Assembly (NCBI GenBank): GCA_948146395.1
Contig: OX411555.1
Coordinates: forward strand, 60,098,960-60,162,959
Reading direction: 5' to 3'
From: Fragum whitleyi
Taxonomy: Eukaryota > Mollusca > Bivalvia > Cardiida > Cardiidae
DNA length: 64,000 bases
Shown: one piece after another, positions 1 to 10,905 of the stretch
Position numbering within the stretch: position 1 is the stretch's first letter
Layout: the number at the start of each line of letters is the position of its first letter
Notes under the pieces: model-generated
Told to the model about the DNA's origin: nothing
Seen by the model: the letters and a program-made list of their open reading frames with translations, nothing else
Databases searched by the model: none
Made by a program: the position numbers and the translations under genes

Positions 1-92
1 GTGGTCGCTTCACACAAGTTTTACTGCATGTCATTTTTGTGTATACTATCAAAATCTCGATGGAAGACAAACGTTACACTTGAGGAAAAACA

Positions 93-166
93 TGCAGCCA
101 GTCAGGGGCTCGAACCCCTGTGACTTCTCGGTACAAGGCGATAACCCACTGAGCCAATCAGACTAC
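93..166 (-). repeat. tRNA-like SINE head
   Basis: Read on the minus strand this stretch has an A-box-like GGCTCAGTGGG and a B-box-like GGGGTTCGAGCCCCTG, the two internal Pol III promoter boxes of a tRNA. The acceptor arms pair poorly, so it is probably a SINE head or tRNA pseudogene. A related degraded copy lies near 858-920. Confidence 0.5.
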
Positions 167-237
167 TTAAATGCATTTATCATTACTCTGTGTTAGTTTA
201 ACTTGCTATCTCCAACCTTTTACTGGAAATTGGTCAT

Positions 238-415
238 CGAATTTCAAAACACCATCATTTGTTAGAGTTTTCGCGTACAATAAATTGCACCTATACTTCT
301 TATTATAACCATCGAAATTTACGCCCTACGTTTGGGCTAAATGAGTAAAACATTTAGCTAACCCAAGCTCGAACCGAGCGCCTTTAACTTATAAGGCGAG
401 TACTCTTTTAAACAA
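238..415 (-). repeat. Degraded tRNA-derived SINE (same family as 18201-18480)
   Basis: The high-coordinate end carries a B-box-like GGTTCGAGCTT and a GCGAGTACTC block on the minus strand. The low-coordinate end carries CGAATTTCAAAACACCATCA. Both blocks recur in the same order and orientation at 18201-18480, which marks this as an older copy of one tRNA-headed SINE family. Confidence 0.45.
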
Positions 416-426
416 GAACAGCTAAG

Positions 427-824
427 AAAATCGTGAAATTGACACGATGAATGATTTTGGAAAGAAGTTGGAATGAAATTAAATGAGTATGTAGAGCGAG
501 TTTTGAGTGAAATTCAAGGGAGATAATCCAGTATCGCTTATTTTGTTCAGGATGAACAAAACTAGCTATATTTATTACCTCCCTTCAATAAACTATGAAT
601 ACAAGTTCTATAAATAGCTTCCTGTTTCTTAAAGAGCCTATCGGACATTTTAAATTTTAATTATATGAGTGAAATCGTGATTTTTGCATTTTATATTTAT
701 GTTGAATGTAGCCGTTGCTTTCATTCTTTTTTAGTCATTTTGGAGCGTTTTTGAATGGTTTAAGTGAATGTTTTGAGTGAATGAATGTAGCGCTGATTTG
801 GCTGAATGTCAATTTCACGATGTT
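427..824. mobile_element. TA-flanked MITE family 1, copy a
   Basis: Inverted ends read ATCGTGAAATTGAC at 430-443 and GTCAATTTCACGAT at 808-821. Internal blocks (TTTTGGAGCGTTTTTGAATG; TTTTGAGTGAAATTCAAGGG; TTTTGTTCAGGATGAACAAA) recur in the other copies at 1391, 7223, 18711 and 26560. It has no coding capacity and behaves as a non-autonomous DNA transposon. Confidence 0.7.
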
Positions 825-1390
825 TCTAGTTGTATTTTATCTCTGCAAGATAAAAAAATGCAACCAGTTAGGGGCTCTTACTCGATATTTCTCTATTACA
901 AGTCGGTTGCTCTATCTCATTATTATGAGGTGACCCACGATAAGTGTATTAACAACACGATATTTGATTTTAAAACTTTAAATGTGGAAATGAGTACAAC
1001 CCGAAATAAAGATTAAGTACTGCTTGAATATTTGTGGTGTATTAAAGAATTTTTCCATTAAACAAAACTTTCTTTGAACAAAAGAAAGTAAGCACATGTA
1101 GTCTTATCTATTTGAAATTGTCAGATAAACTTTTGTTCAGACCTTTAAACCTTTCTTTACATTATAATACACCCTGTCAAGTGACTGTTTATGAAAATGA
1201 ATTCAACAGCAAATAAATCGCTGCATGTAAAATGAGTTGCCAAACAATGTAAAACCATTTGCTAAGACGAATCAAATTAATGAAAACTTAAACAAAAGCA
1301 AAATAGCAAAGGAAAAAAATCTCCATCTCTCGAATTTTTTCATCTTCTATTTTTGTAGAGTTTATCTACTTTTACGGGAAATACAATGTG

Positions 1391-1792
1391 TACAGTTAAG
1401 TACATCGTGAAATTGACAAGGTTAATGATATTGGAATGATTTGGGCATGAAATTGAATGGGTGCGATGAGTGAATTTTGAATGGATCGGACAAAATTATG
1501 GATATTATACCCCCTTTAAAAGAATATACGTAATTTTCCATTCGCGTGTCTTCATCAACCAATCAGACGATAAAAAATCCATACCGGCTATTACATTAAA
1601 ATCGTAGAATTATCCAATCGATTTGAATGAAATGTGGATAGTTTTAAACATTTTTGAAGTGTTTTGAACGAGTTCGGAGCGTTTTTGAACGGTGTGAGTG
1701 AGTGTTTGGCATGAACGAATGGAGCGCTGGGCCAGTGATTTTAAATGTTTTCGATTTAGTTATGTGTCAATTTCACGATGTAATTAACAGTA
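1391..1792. mobile_element. TA-flanked MITE family 1, copy b
   Basis: The left end TACAGTTAAGTACATCGTGA and a right end whose reverse complement is TACTGTTAATTACATCGTGA form terminal inverted repeats of over 25 bp. The TA at each edge and the CAGTTAA start suggest a Tc1/mariner-type non-autonomous element. It is about 400 bp, contains no ORF, and shares its internal TTGGAGCGTTTTTGAA-like block with the other copies. Confidence 0.75.
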
Positions 1793-2850
1793 GCTACTCT
1801 GGATATGCTGTTTAATCATGCATCAGATACTTTACACTATTTCTGAGAAGTTCGAGGTTACTTCTTTTTAGTTTGCATTCAAGAAGAAAATGAAAACATT
1901 AAGGATTAGACGTAGAAGCGAACTGAAGTGTGGAAGTATTAGGCAATTTAAAGGTTTTTTTTTTTAACAGAGTTAAATCGGACAGCTTATAGACGCGTTT
2001 CATATCAAATAACCATATGCCTTATTTTGTAGGCAAAATTTTGTTGTCATGCAAATGTCTTTAATATCATTAATGATACATTTTTGGTAGCGTCAGTGTG
2101 TATAGATGATTGTTTATAGTTGTCCTGGGACAAGCTGCGTATGAAATGCGAAAAAAAAACTCCACAAAACCTTAGCCACTTTCAATAAGGCACGAGAAAA
2201 AATTCCATGGACTTATATCTGCTTTATATTAAGCATACACGCTTTATATTTCTTTCAATAGCCAATAAAATAGTATTGATGAAAATCTTCGAAAACTCAT
2301 GGCCTTTTCGGGGAAGTGAGTAGAAATGTTATGTGTCGTGGCAGCAAGATTTAAGTGATGACATCTAAAGTTTCAGCGACGTCATCTTTATCGATATCTT
2401 TGTTACAGTCTGATAGTCTATCGGTGTTAATTACACCAATATATGGATTTAATTATTAATTCATGAATAGAGGACGACCTTATCTGGTCTCGAATACCAT
2501 TAGGCCATGGCATAATAAATGGTCACAAAATATCACAGTATTTGGGAAAATGCCTTGGAAAATTGCAAAGACTAGACTACACTGATAACGAAGGCTGATC
2601 AAGATGTACACTTTTTTAACGGTTTTGAAATGCCCGTATCACATCTGGTTCTAAGATGTCACTTATATGATAGACCTTTGCAGAATTCGAAGTTTATCAA
2701 AATACTCAACTCCGATCACTCGTGTGGGGCCATTTGTATGTACGGAAAGTTCCCGCCTTTCGAAAATTGTTCCCTATAACAAATTGAAAAATTCAAACCC
2801 TCGTCAGTCTGAGTGGATGAACCAGAAGATGATTTGACTTTTAAGGTTAT
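1793..2850. other. Non-coding stretch, nothing recognised
   Basis: AT-rich sequence with short A and T runs. I see no ORF with coding character and no repeat family shared with the rest of the window. Confidence 0.4.
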
Positions 2851-2854
2851 TGAT

Positions 2855-2996
2855 AATAACACGTTAATGTCTTGAAATATCAATGTTATCTGGTCGAGGT
2901 TGGGAGAATTTATCATGACGAGGCTTGGCCGAGTTATGATAATTTCTTGCAACCCAGACTAGATAACATTGATATTGTAGACACCTACATGTTATT
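2855..2996. mobile_element. Foldback MITE family 2, full hairpin
   Basis: Arms 2855-2909 and 2944-2996 are imperfect inverted copies: AATATCAATGTTATCTGGTC on the left, AGATAACATTGATATTGTAG on the right. Family members at 11356-11430, 21203-21390 and 23301-23445 share the TTAGTGTCTTAAA/ATCTGGTC and TCATGACGAGGC blocks. The flank 2997-3166 also recurs at 21260-21385 (the GATATCAGACAGGC/TATCAGGTCA region), so the element may extend that far. Confidence 0.65.
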
Positions 2997-3500
2997 TTAT
3001 TTATTATGCAATCTTGCTTACCGTTTACCAATAATAAACCCTTAAAAGTCATATCAATTCAGGTAAAAGTGTAAGCAAATGGTTTTAAAAATCGACTGTC
3101 TGAAATCATGTTATGATATCAGACAGGCAATATCAGGTCAATAAAGGTTCTATTGCATGATAAATTGAATAATCACTTAATTTCAAGAGTGTTTCAATCA
3201 ACTATCTGATACCTTAGTTGCCATGGTCATGCGATCTCATTGATACATATAGTATACACAGTGTTTTACCGTCGTCAATCTGTCTAACGCCGGTCCGCAT
3301 GCCGTCAAACGTTAAGTTGGCCTGTTTTTCAAACATTAAACCTGCAAATTTAACCTAAAACGTAAATAAAGCACTTTACTAATTTTTGACTAGAAATTAC
3401 ATCTCACGAATGTGCAGTTCTACTTTAAGGGGAAGATCATATGCCATCTTCAAGATCAATGACGAATTTTAAAACTGACTTATTCAACACTTTGATTCAG

Positions 3501-3691
3501 AAAAAAACCCACATAGAAATGGCGTAGAAGAAGTTGAAAGGAGAGTAACAATGGTACATGAGCGGTTAAAGAGATTGGAGGGGCTGGTTACAAGCATCAT
3601 TAGAAAACCGGACTTGGAGGCCTTAAAACATCTACAAGAACACCCAGATCTGATTGATGACGTTATTGAATTAGGTAATCTCGTTCATTAA
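3501..3691 (+). CDS. Probable terminal exon of an unidentified gene
   Basis: A splice acceptor (TTTGATTCAG, ending 3500) is followed by an open frame that ends at TAA 3689-3691. The frame includes a possible internal start ATG at 3551, giving 46 residues. The peptide is charged and helical (HERLKRLEGLVTSIIRKPDL, then a Leu/Asp-rich end in ELGNLVH), like the end of a coiled-coil or helical-bundle protein. A canonical AATAAA lies at 3772-3777, about 80 bases after the stop, which fits a last exon. The frame has balanced codon use unlike the surrounding AT-rich DNA. Upstream exons are not identified in this window. I do not recognise the family. A small intronless gene starting at 3551 is the alternative. 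Confidence 0.45.
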
Positions 3692-4437
3692 GATTAAATG
3701 TGAATAAGTAAATGTGACCGATCATAAAAAAAAATAGAACAAAAAAATAAAAAATAGTAAACAATAATAATAATAAATAAATAAATAAATCGGATTTTTC
3801 GCAGACTGGCTTGGATCGACATTTTTTGATTTACTGATTTTCTTTATTTATAAATACTTTTCTTCCCTGTTATAATTTTCGAAATCAGGTCTCTGTTGTG
3901 GTTGTTCTGGTGTGAGAAAAGATAAGAAGTTATGGGTAGGTGTAGTTGTATGAACCATTGATTATAATGTTGAAAGTGGTGTTAAACCCTGTATATGTAC
4001 TCTGTTTAACAATACAAGTTACCTGCATAGCTTCTTATTTCATCAAGAACCTATCAGAGGTATATCATTTCAACTTTATTATACTGCAAAGAAAATCCTA
4101 GCATTTTCATTGGTTAATGCTGACCTGACAAACATTGATAGCTACGGCCGCTCCGGTATTACCTCTAATGTTTCCTTAAGGCGCCTCGACATGAACATAC
4201 ACAAAAAATCGAAACGGTAATTGCAGCCATGTTTCTCTCGCTTCGCTTCTCACGACCCGAATATACACACTAGGATAAAGTTGAAAAGGATGTCAGTTAA
4301 TAATATGCAAATAAAAAATGATATAGATGTCAATAAATACCTTAAATTTGTACAAATCTGTCCATTTAAAGTGCCAAGTTTCTCGCAATTTCAGCCAACA
4401 AACGCTTCCATATCACAATAGCGCAGAGTGTAGTAGC
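3692..4437. other. 3' flank with an AATA microsatellite and a SINE-core remnant
   Basis: After the candidate exon comes an (AATA)n run (3763-3792) containing the AATAAA. Near 3967-3990 is TGTTGAAAGTGGTGTTAAA, a diverged match to the conserved SINE core seen at 12395 and 36600. Nothing else recognised. Confidence 0.4.
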
Positions 4438-4438
4438 G

Positions 4439-4464
4439 TGACGTCACAACTATGTATGACGTCA
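4439..4464. promoter_or_regulatory. Pair of perfect CRE-type octamers
   Basis: TGACGTCA occurs at 4439-4446 and again at 4457-4464, 18 bp start to start. This is the consensus bZIP (CREB/ATF) binding palindrome. No promoter or gene start is visible next to it, so function is unproven. Confidence 0.35.
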
Positions 4465-4600
4465 CTTTGTACATGTTTACATTTCATAGGGGCGCATTAA
4501 GGGATAATGGTGGTTTAAAAGAAATCAGTTTATGCGAACGGCTAAAATAGGCAATAGACAGATATTTAGCCCTGAAACTTTGAAGTATAATAAATTCGTA

Positions 4601-4733
4601 ATACGGTTTCTTGCCTGGGTATATGACGATTTATTCCCGGCAGAAAAATGATGTCAACCCTCGCCTACGGCTCGGGTGACATCATTTTTCCAGCCGGGAA
4701 TAAATCGTCATATACCTCGGCAAGAAACCGTAT
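4601..4733. repeat. Long perfect-looking hairpin (foldback element)
   Basis: Two 60 bp arms, 4601-4660 and 4674-4733, are near-perfect inverted copies around a 13 bp GC-rich loop. The outer ends read ATACGGTTTCTTGCC and GGCAAGAAACCGTAT. This is typical of short foldback MITEs; no second copy was found in the window. Confidence 0.75.
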
Positions 4734-5108
4734 AACTAATAATGTCAGTGAAATCGCGATTTTTAAGTTGGAATGCGGAGCAATTCCAACTTAGATTTAA
4801 CAAAACCGCAAAATGAACACAAGATAAATTCATTTCGTTTTTTTTGAGAACACACATCACGTGAACAGGATGTGAATACACTTCGGCCTATTTTGTATAT
4901 CTCAACTTGAAATAGTTTATTTCATCTAAAGGAAATAATCCTGTAATTACACAACTATCACTTCATGTATATTATTAACACGCTAATTCATGAGTTGAAC
5001 GATATTTATTGAAATTTGCGTATGAATTAACTAGTATCACATGTTTACATTACTATATTTGGAAATCATGTGATAAGTCAAGTCAAATTTGGTCAGCTAT
5101 TGAAATAG

Positions 5109-5217
5109 CACTAGCCAATCACGTGATCTGCTTATTTGGCAATGTCGCGATCTGGTTTCTCAGTATTGTGGCATTAGCACAGGCCAATCATGTGATCTGC
5201 TTATTTGGTAATTTCGC
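5109..5217 (+). repeat. Two-copy direct repeat of about 67 bp period
   Basis: The block GCCAATCACGTGATCTGCTT (first copy) recurs 67 bp later as GCCAATCATGTGATCTGCTT, followed in both by ATTTGG and a diverging tail. A short tandem duplication. Confidence 0.6.
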
Positions 5218-5514
5218 ACCCTATTTTCGTAGAATTATGCTATAGCTTCTTTTAAAGGTATAGTTTCTCTTTCTGAACGACCTTATCACACATTTAACTG
5301 ACAAATGACGATTTGTTATATTGTACATTTCTTTCTACAGTTACGAAATAAAAAACCTTTAGTTTTTCTTAAAGTGAAGGTATACTTTTAAGGTTAATAT
5401 ATATTTTGGCAACATATTGTCGTTTGTTTTCCGTCATATTGCAGTTATCTACATGAATGTTTCATTGTCAAAGCCCAAAATTCATCAAATAAAATCCTGG
5501 CCACCACATCTTTA

Positions 5515-7091
5515 TGGCCCTGTCACACCTCAACGTTTTAGCCAGCGTGTGCCTAACGCGTTGGAGAAATCGACTAAGTCCACAAAACGTCGGCATACGC
5601 TGACCTAAATTTTCTTTTTGTCAATTCACGACGCGCTTGTGGCGTGTTCATAGCGAGTTTGAACGTGTGAGTAACGCGTGAGTAACGTGTCCAGAACGTG
5701 TTGATAGCGTATCTCAGCGTGTACCAACGTTCTTGAGCGTGTGTCCAACGTTCTCGTAACGTCCTCAGAACGTGCTTAGCGTGTTTGTAACGCGCTTCTA
5801 GCGTGTTATAACGTGTTCGCAGCTTGTTTTGGATGTAAATATAAATTCTGCAAGAAATTACCACTTTAAATTCATTCTTTTAATATATAAACAGGCCACC
5901 GGCCACTACACTTATTCAAATTCACAGTTTGTTGATTCATGTAAAAGAAAAAAAGGAAAAGACGAAAAGAAAGGTACACTGGCACCTGTTACATATGAAA
6001 ACATGCATATAACAATCTTATAAGATTACAGGCTGATTAAAGCTTCTAGTACTTTTCACTCGAAAAAATATTGCGAAAGGGTAAGGAACTACTTGTAATA
6101 ATGCACTCCTTTCTTCCTCCATATGCTCTACCATGTAGGATGACTTTCTACAACCTCTCTTAATCTTGAATAGCTAGTCCTATATTAAGGGGGAAAAGGT
6201 ATACCAAATATCAAACTTGTAGTACATATAATAGAATCAAATATTCTGTAAAATAATCTTGTAAAGCTATAAACGCAATGTTCAATACACATTTAGGCTA
6301 CATTCTCCACCTCGACAATCTAAGGAATTAAGAAAATCCGTAAAGGATTTATATGGAAGAAAAGACAAACAGCTTATAACATAACATAACATAACATAAC
6401 ATACATGTAAGTTTTGTTTATATGACTTGAACGAAATCGTTCATCGTCAAATATAGAGAATGCTTCTTATAATCGAGTTTTCAAGTCATTCTTAGACTGG
6501 TCATGAGGAAACATGCAGATATGAACATGTCAAAAGAGTCATACACACTTACATGCACAAATTTATTTATTTACGAGAAGCTGATGCTAGAAATTCAAGA
6601 CAAACATGCAGCGGAACGTTTATATTTTCATTGAAAACTGAAACGCTGTCATACGCCAGAAACACGCTGTGAACTCGCTGGCAACGCGCTAGACACACGT
6701 TCAGTACGCTGAAGACACGCTATGCACACGTTCCCAGTACGCTGGAGACACGCTCGAAGCACGTTAAACTTTTGGCGAACGTGTTTCTAGCGTGTCCCTA
6801 GCGTAAGTGAACGAGCTCCTAGCGTGTCTCTAGCGTGCTGAGCGTGTTCGGAACGTGTTCGGAACGTGTGCGGAGCGTGTTCCAACACGTTCGGCACACG
6901 CTGAGAAATTTTAAGCATGCACAAAATTTTATGAGATACTCAGCGTATCGCAACGTGTGCCAACGTGTTACAGCGTGCCGATAGCGTGTGCGGAACGTGT
7001 CCATAGCGTACCCGACGTGTTCGCAGCGTGTTATAAAAAATCCAACACGTTCCGCACACGCTGGCTAAAACGTTAAGGTGTGACAGCCCTA
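5515..7091. mobile_element. Non-autonomous DNA transposon with TTA target duplication and dense subterminal repeats
   Basis: The two ends are inverted copies over nearly 50 bp: TGGCCCTGTCACACCTCAAC at 5515 and the reverse complement of the sequence ending at 7091. Both continue into CGTTTTAGCCAGCGTGTGC. A TTA triplet sits just outside each end (5512-5514 and 7092-7094), matching the 3 bp TWA target duplications of PIF/Harbinger elements. Inside each end is a dense field of ~10 bp motifs (AACGTGTTC, AGCGTGTGC and their complements; 5520-5830 and 6655-7070) that are far more CpG-rich than the surroundings. The middle (5830-6650) is ordinary AT-rich sequence with no transposase-like ORF. Superfamily assignment is inferred from the duplication length only. 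Confidence 0.75.
6371..6404 (+). repeat. (AACAT)n microsatellite
   Basis: About six tandem copies of AACAT inside the TTA-flanked element. Confidence 0.8.
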
Positions 7092-7222
7092 TTAATGGAA
7101 TTATGAATATTTTTGCCCAATTGCATTCCATCACCAAAATAACTTTCCATTTGAAACATACCTTCTAGTTCAACTTGTTTTCTTCACATTCTTGCACATC
7201 AAAACGTTTAAGAGCACCATCA

Positions 7223-7668
7223 TACAGTTAGTTACATCGCGAAATTGACATTCATCTCAATCAAAAACATTCTTAATCGCTCACTCAACGCTCCATTCTT
7301 TCATTTCAAACACTCACTCAAACCATTCAAAACTCTCAAAATTAATCTATAAATAAGATCAACTTGTACATTCAAAATGAATAAAGTATTTTAGAACCAA
7401 AATCGCAATTTCACTGACATAATTGAAATTTAAAGCGTCTGATTGGTTCTTGGCGAAATATAAAGCTATTGGGGGAACTTTCATGCATTTTTTTTATCAA
7501 ATGGAGGTTTTACATATCGCTAATTTTGTTCATCCTGAACAAAATAAGCGACATTGGATTCCCTTTCTTAAATTTCACTCAAAACTCGCTCCGCTCACTC
7601 ATTCAACATCATTCCTAAATCATTCCAAAATCGTTCACTTTATCAATTTTACGATGTTATTAACTATA
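7223..7668. mobile_element. TA-flanked MITE family 1, copy c
   Basis: Left end TACAGTTAGTTACATCGCGA; the right end reverse-complements to TATAGTTAATAACATCGTAA. It carries the same internal blocks as the other copies, in the opposite orientation to 427 and 1391. No coding capacity. Confidence 0.75.
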
Positions 7669-7694
7669 CCCCCAACTAAGAAGTAGAGGAGCAC

Positions 7695-8330
7695 ATATTG
7701 ATTTCATCATGTCTGTATGTCAGTCCATTGACCTTTTGCTTTTCGCTAGCTAAACGGAGAAGCAATTGACCTGCAATAACGAAACTTTACACAAATATTG
7801 CCCATGACCCAAAGAAATACCCTAATGTTTCGGGGTCATACATGTCACGGTCATAAGTTACCTTGAACTGTTAACAGTTCCCACTCTAACTAAATAACCA
7901 ATTGATCCAAATCGTAAAACTTGACACAAATGTTGTCAATGGCCCAAGAAAGTGCCAAACTTTGGAGTCACGAAGGTCGAAGTTTCAATTGAACTTCATC
8001 CAAGAATTGCCTTGCGATTCCAACTCAAGTAAAATACTTCCCTGCGAAAAAAGCATTTCATCAAGGACAAGGCACTACGTGCTCAAGGGGAGCTTTTAGG
8101 ATCACCCTGAATCCGTCGTCCGTCGTGCGTTGAAACTTTCTTTAAACTTCTTCTTCTCCTAAACCGCTGGGCCGATTTCAATAGAATTTTGACAGAATTT
8201 TGGCGTGGTGGGCTGGAGGCGTGAGCTTTGTTAGTGGCTTGAGGTCGCCGTCTCTTGAACGCATTCCAACTTATCAGTACTTTCAGTACTTTGATTTTTC
8301 CTAGCTATAATTATTTTGAATGTAGTTGCT
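7695..8330. repeat. Probable old interspersed repeat
   Basis: Blocks such as CTCCTAAACCGCTGGGCCGA TTTCAA and TTGACACAAATGTTGTCAAT resemble the imperfectly repeated 'no longer coding' interspersed sequence seen again at 37660-38150. I infer a dispersed repeat; boundaries cannot be set by eye. Confidence 0.3.
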
Positions 8331-8334
8331 GGTT

Positions 8335-8475
8335 TATCCTTTTCAGTCATTTTGGAGCGTTTTTGAATGTTTTGAGAGAATGTTTGGAATGAATGAATGA
8401 ATGAATGAATGAATGAATGAATGAATGAATGTAGCTCATGGCGAGTGATTTCGAATGGTTTTGATAGGGACATAA
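8335..8475. mobile_element. TA-flanked MITE family 1, truncated copy
   Basis: Carries the family block TCATTTTGGAGCGTTTTTGA followed by the GAATG-rich segment, which here has expanded into a microsatellite. It lies just upstream of the first ankyrin exon. Confidence 0.6.
8387..8430 (+). repeat. (GAAT)11 microsatellite
   Basis: Eleven uninterrupted GAAT units grown from the GAATGAATG segment of the MITE family. Read on the other strand it gives spurious HSFI peptide repeats. Confidence 0.9.
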
Positions 8476-8507
8476 AGCGTATCCTTTGATGACATTTTTT
8501 TCTTCAG

Positions 8508-9137
8508 ATTGCACAACTCTGACGAACCACTGTATCTGTACAGTCAACTTTGAGTATCTCAACAAACCTGAACACCTCATTAAATGTCTCCGTAAAGGAC
8601 AATGCTTCCACTGTCAAAGATACCAACATATGTGCCGGGAGTATATTACAGTCACTGCCTCAACACGATTACTTCTTCTGGCCGCATCTCTGGGAAAGTT
8701 CAAATTGTTTAAATATCTTCATCAAAATGGCAGGACATCCCTGGAAACCAAGACTGGTGTCCATGAACTACGATCTTTACACTTGTCAATAATTCACGGA
8801 CATTTTAATATATTCAGCTACCTCCTTGCCAACAATGTTGATATCAACGCCACCATTAAATCAAACGGTACAGAGTTTTCTCCCCTGATGCAGGCAGTAA
8901 TATACAACCGGAAAGACATGATACGCCATCTCCTGATGGTTGACGGGATAGATCTGTCCTTCCGGAACTCGTTATCACAAAGTCCGTTATTGTTCGCCGT
9001 GCAGCACGATAATCTGGATCTAATTGATCTACTTTTGGAAGCTGAAGAAGTGTTTATTAATCGACGAAAGGGAAGATCTCACAAACAAACACGAAAACTT
9101 CAACATCCATGTGCTGTATTAGAGGCGATAAAACACG
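8508..9137 (+). CDS. Ankyrin-repeat gene, exon upstream of the last (first visible exon)
   Basis: The exon opens after a strong polypyrimidine tract and acceptor (TTTTTTTCTTCAG, ending 8507) and ends at a donor CACG|GTACGG (9137|9138). It encodes about 209 residues with at least five ankyrin repeats, at roughly residues 52-79, 88-115, 123-152, 157-186 and 199 onward (for example LHLSIIHGHFNIFSYLLANN). The reading frame continues past 9137 to a stop at 9206-9208, but that tail is intron: splicing to 9493 joins G+AC into an Asp codon and restores a perfect repeat (KHDNPTVLKILLENGCDP). The N-terminal 50 residues are Cys-rich and not recognised. ATG 8489 lies in the acceptor tract and is an unlikely start, so earlier exons or a start codon upstream are probably missing. 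Confidence 0.8.
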
Positions 9138-9492
9138 GTACGGTAAATTTTGTCTTTAAAAGAAAGCTTTCAAGACGACAACAGGAACTTTTGTTATTGA
9201 ATGAATAGTTTTTAGTCCAAATCCTCAGTTCAAACATTTAATCATTCTATTAAACAAAGTGACACAAGAATATAATTTTCATTTGTTTTTTAACATGATA
9301 ATAGATAGACGAGTTTTGCAAAGTGTCATAACGATAGTTTAAAAACATTTCTTGGTAATTTTTTGCGACACCTTTTTTTCGAACAAAAAGGACAGTTGTA
9401 CGACGCTTTTATATTCAATTAATTTTTTAAGGCGTAAAATTTCTTACTTCGTTCAATTGTATTACGATTAAACCAATTTTTCTTCTTTGTAG
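9138..9492 (+). other. Intron between the two ankyrin exons
   Basis: 355 bp AT-rich GT-AG intron in phase 1. The exon-side context GTACGG and TTTGTAG fits canonical splice sites. Confidence 0.75.
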
Positions 9493-10583
9493 ACAATCCA
9501 ACAGTTTTGAAAATACTCCTGGAGAATGGATGTGATCCGGATTTTGTTTTCAAAGGTTACCATAACTTCACGACAGCGTCTATTTTAGCGGCTATCAAGA
9601 ACTCTCACCGATGTCTAAAGATTTTAGTTTCCCGTGGCGCCGACACATCAACACAAATAGAAGGTTATTCAGCATCGGATTGGGCAAACCAATTAAAATG
9701 GACGAAGTGTGTTACAGTGCTAGACAATACAAAACACAAACTCCATGGGCCCGATAATATTCTTAACTGTGATGGTAATATTGATATTGGCAACGTCAAA
9801 CCGATTGACATTAACGCTCGAACAGAGGTGCAAGAGATAAATGATCAAAATGTGAATATCATAAATAATTCTACTGACAAAGACATAAGCACGCTATCCC
9901 CGATACTTGGTATATGGAATCTTGTTCAGTGGCTGGACATGGATGTGGAGATAAGGAGACTGGCCAAGTTAGGCAATGATATCAATGTAAGAGACCAATT
10001 TGGACGAACCTCGCTACATCTTGCTGTAGAAGAGCAGCACGTGAACGGTGTGCGAGCTCTCATTAAGTCAGGAGCTGATACCGAGATACGTGACGTGTGT
10101 GGTGCTACGCCATTTTGGCATGCCGTGTTCTGGAATAAAGAAAGCATGATTAAAGAACTTATTGCAGCTAACGCTAGACTTGAGTGTGAAGCTGGTGAAA
10201 ACGCATATAAACTAGGACATACTTCGCGGGACAATGCGCTTGGTCAAAATAATGATGCAGATAGGGAACTTACAAAAACTCCTCTTCAAAATGCCGTCGA
10301 AAAGAACTTTCATGAAACAGTTGCGTTACTTATTGAGGCTGGTTATGATACGTCCGATGATAACCTAACAGAATTGTTTGAAATTGCTAGAGGCGATTCA
10401 AAAATAATTTTAGATGAACATTTGAACACTCCAAAGACATTGTTTGCAACTACTAGAAATTCTTTAAGGAAATTTTACGGAAAAAGTATTCACATCATTG
10501 CCAATCAGCATTATTTACCAACACGCATTGGAGACTCATTATTACTGAAAGATGTATTAGAACACGCTTATTGTCAAAGATAA
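9493..10583 (+). CDS. Ankyrin-repeat gene, last exon with SOCS-box-like C-terminus
   Basis: Begins after acceptor CTTCTTTGTAG (ending 9492) and stops at TAA 10581-10583, contributing about 363 residues to a product of at least 572. Repeats include LKILLENGCDPD, LKILVSRGADTS, then after a ~70-residue polar linker a second block (GRTSLHLAVEEQHVNGVRAL, TPFWHAVFWNKESMIKELIA, TPLQNAVEKNFHETVALLIE). The last ~50 residues (SLRKFYGKSIHII ... LPTRIGDSLLLKDVL) follow the SOCS-box pattern of a helix with R/K-x-x-x-G, then LP-x-R and a Leu-rich end. ANK+SOCS (ASB-type) proteins recruit Elongin B/C and Cullin 5 as ubiquitin-ligase substrate receptors. The ankyrin call is firm; the SOCS box and the ligase role are inference. 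An AATAAA at 10868-10873 lies within a repeat hairpin. Confidence 0.8.
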
Positions 10584-10639
10584 AAAATTAAATTCTAGTT
10601 TTGTTCATCAAGATTTGTGAATTTTGATTGACTGAAAAC

Positions 10640-10905
10640 TAGGTTTGAAAACAATTTGCGTACTTATTCTATAAGCTTCCACAAGAAGTAGTCCCCTTAG
10701 AGAATGCTTCATAATCTACAAATTGTAACAATTTTGCTTCTGTTTATTTTTTTGATGAGATGAAGAGAATGTTTGTTGATTTCATTGTGGTGTGCAATTA
10801 AAAACCTAGTCACATCGCTTTACGTATTCATACGTGTGATTAGGTTTTTTGTTTCATACCTCAATGAAATAAAAAATACCCTCTTCTTCTCTTACATGAA
10901 GATAT
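10640..10905. repeat. Foldback repeat family 3, copy a
   Basis: Contains a hairpin with arms 10779-10816 and 10836-10870 (GATTTCATTG ... TACCTCAATGAAAT, with AAAACCTAGTCACA pairing GTGATTAGGTTTT). The upstream 130 bp (AAGCTTCCACAAGAAGTAGT; TTGTTGATTTCATTG) also recurs at 38196-38440, so the element is longer than the hairpin. Confidence 0.65.

Noticed and set aside
8231..8580. HSFI-repeat peptides on the minus strand
   Set aside because: They are readings of the (GAAT)11 microsatellite in a MITE.
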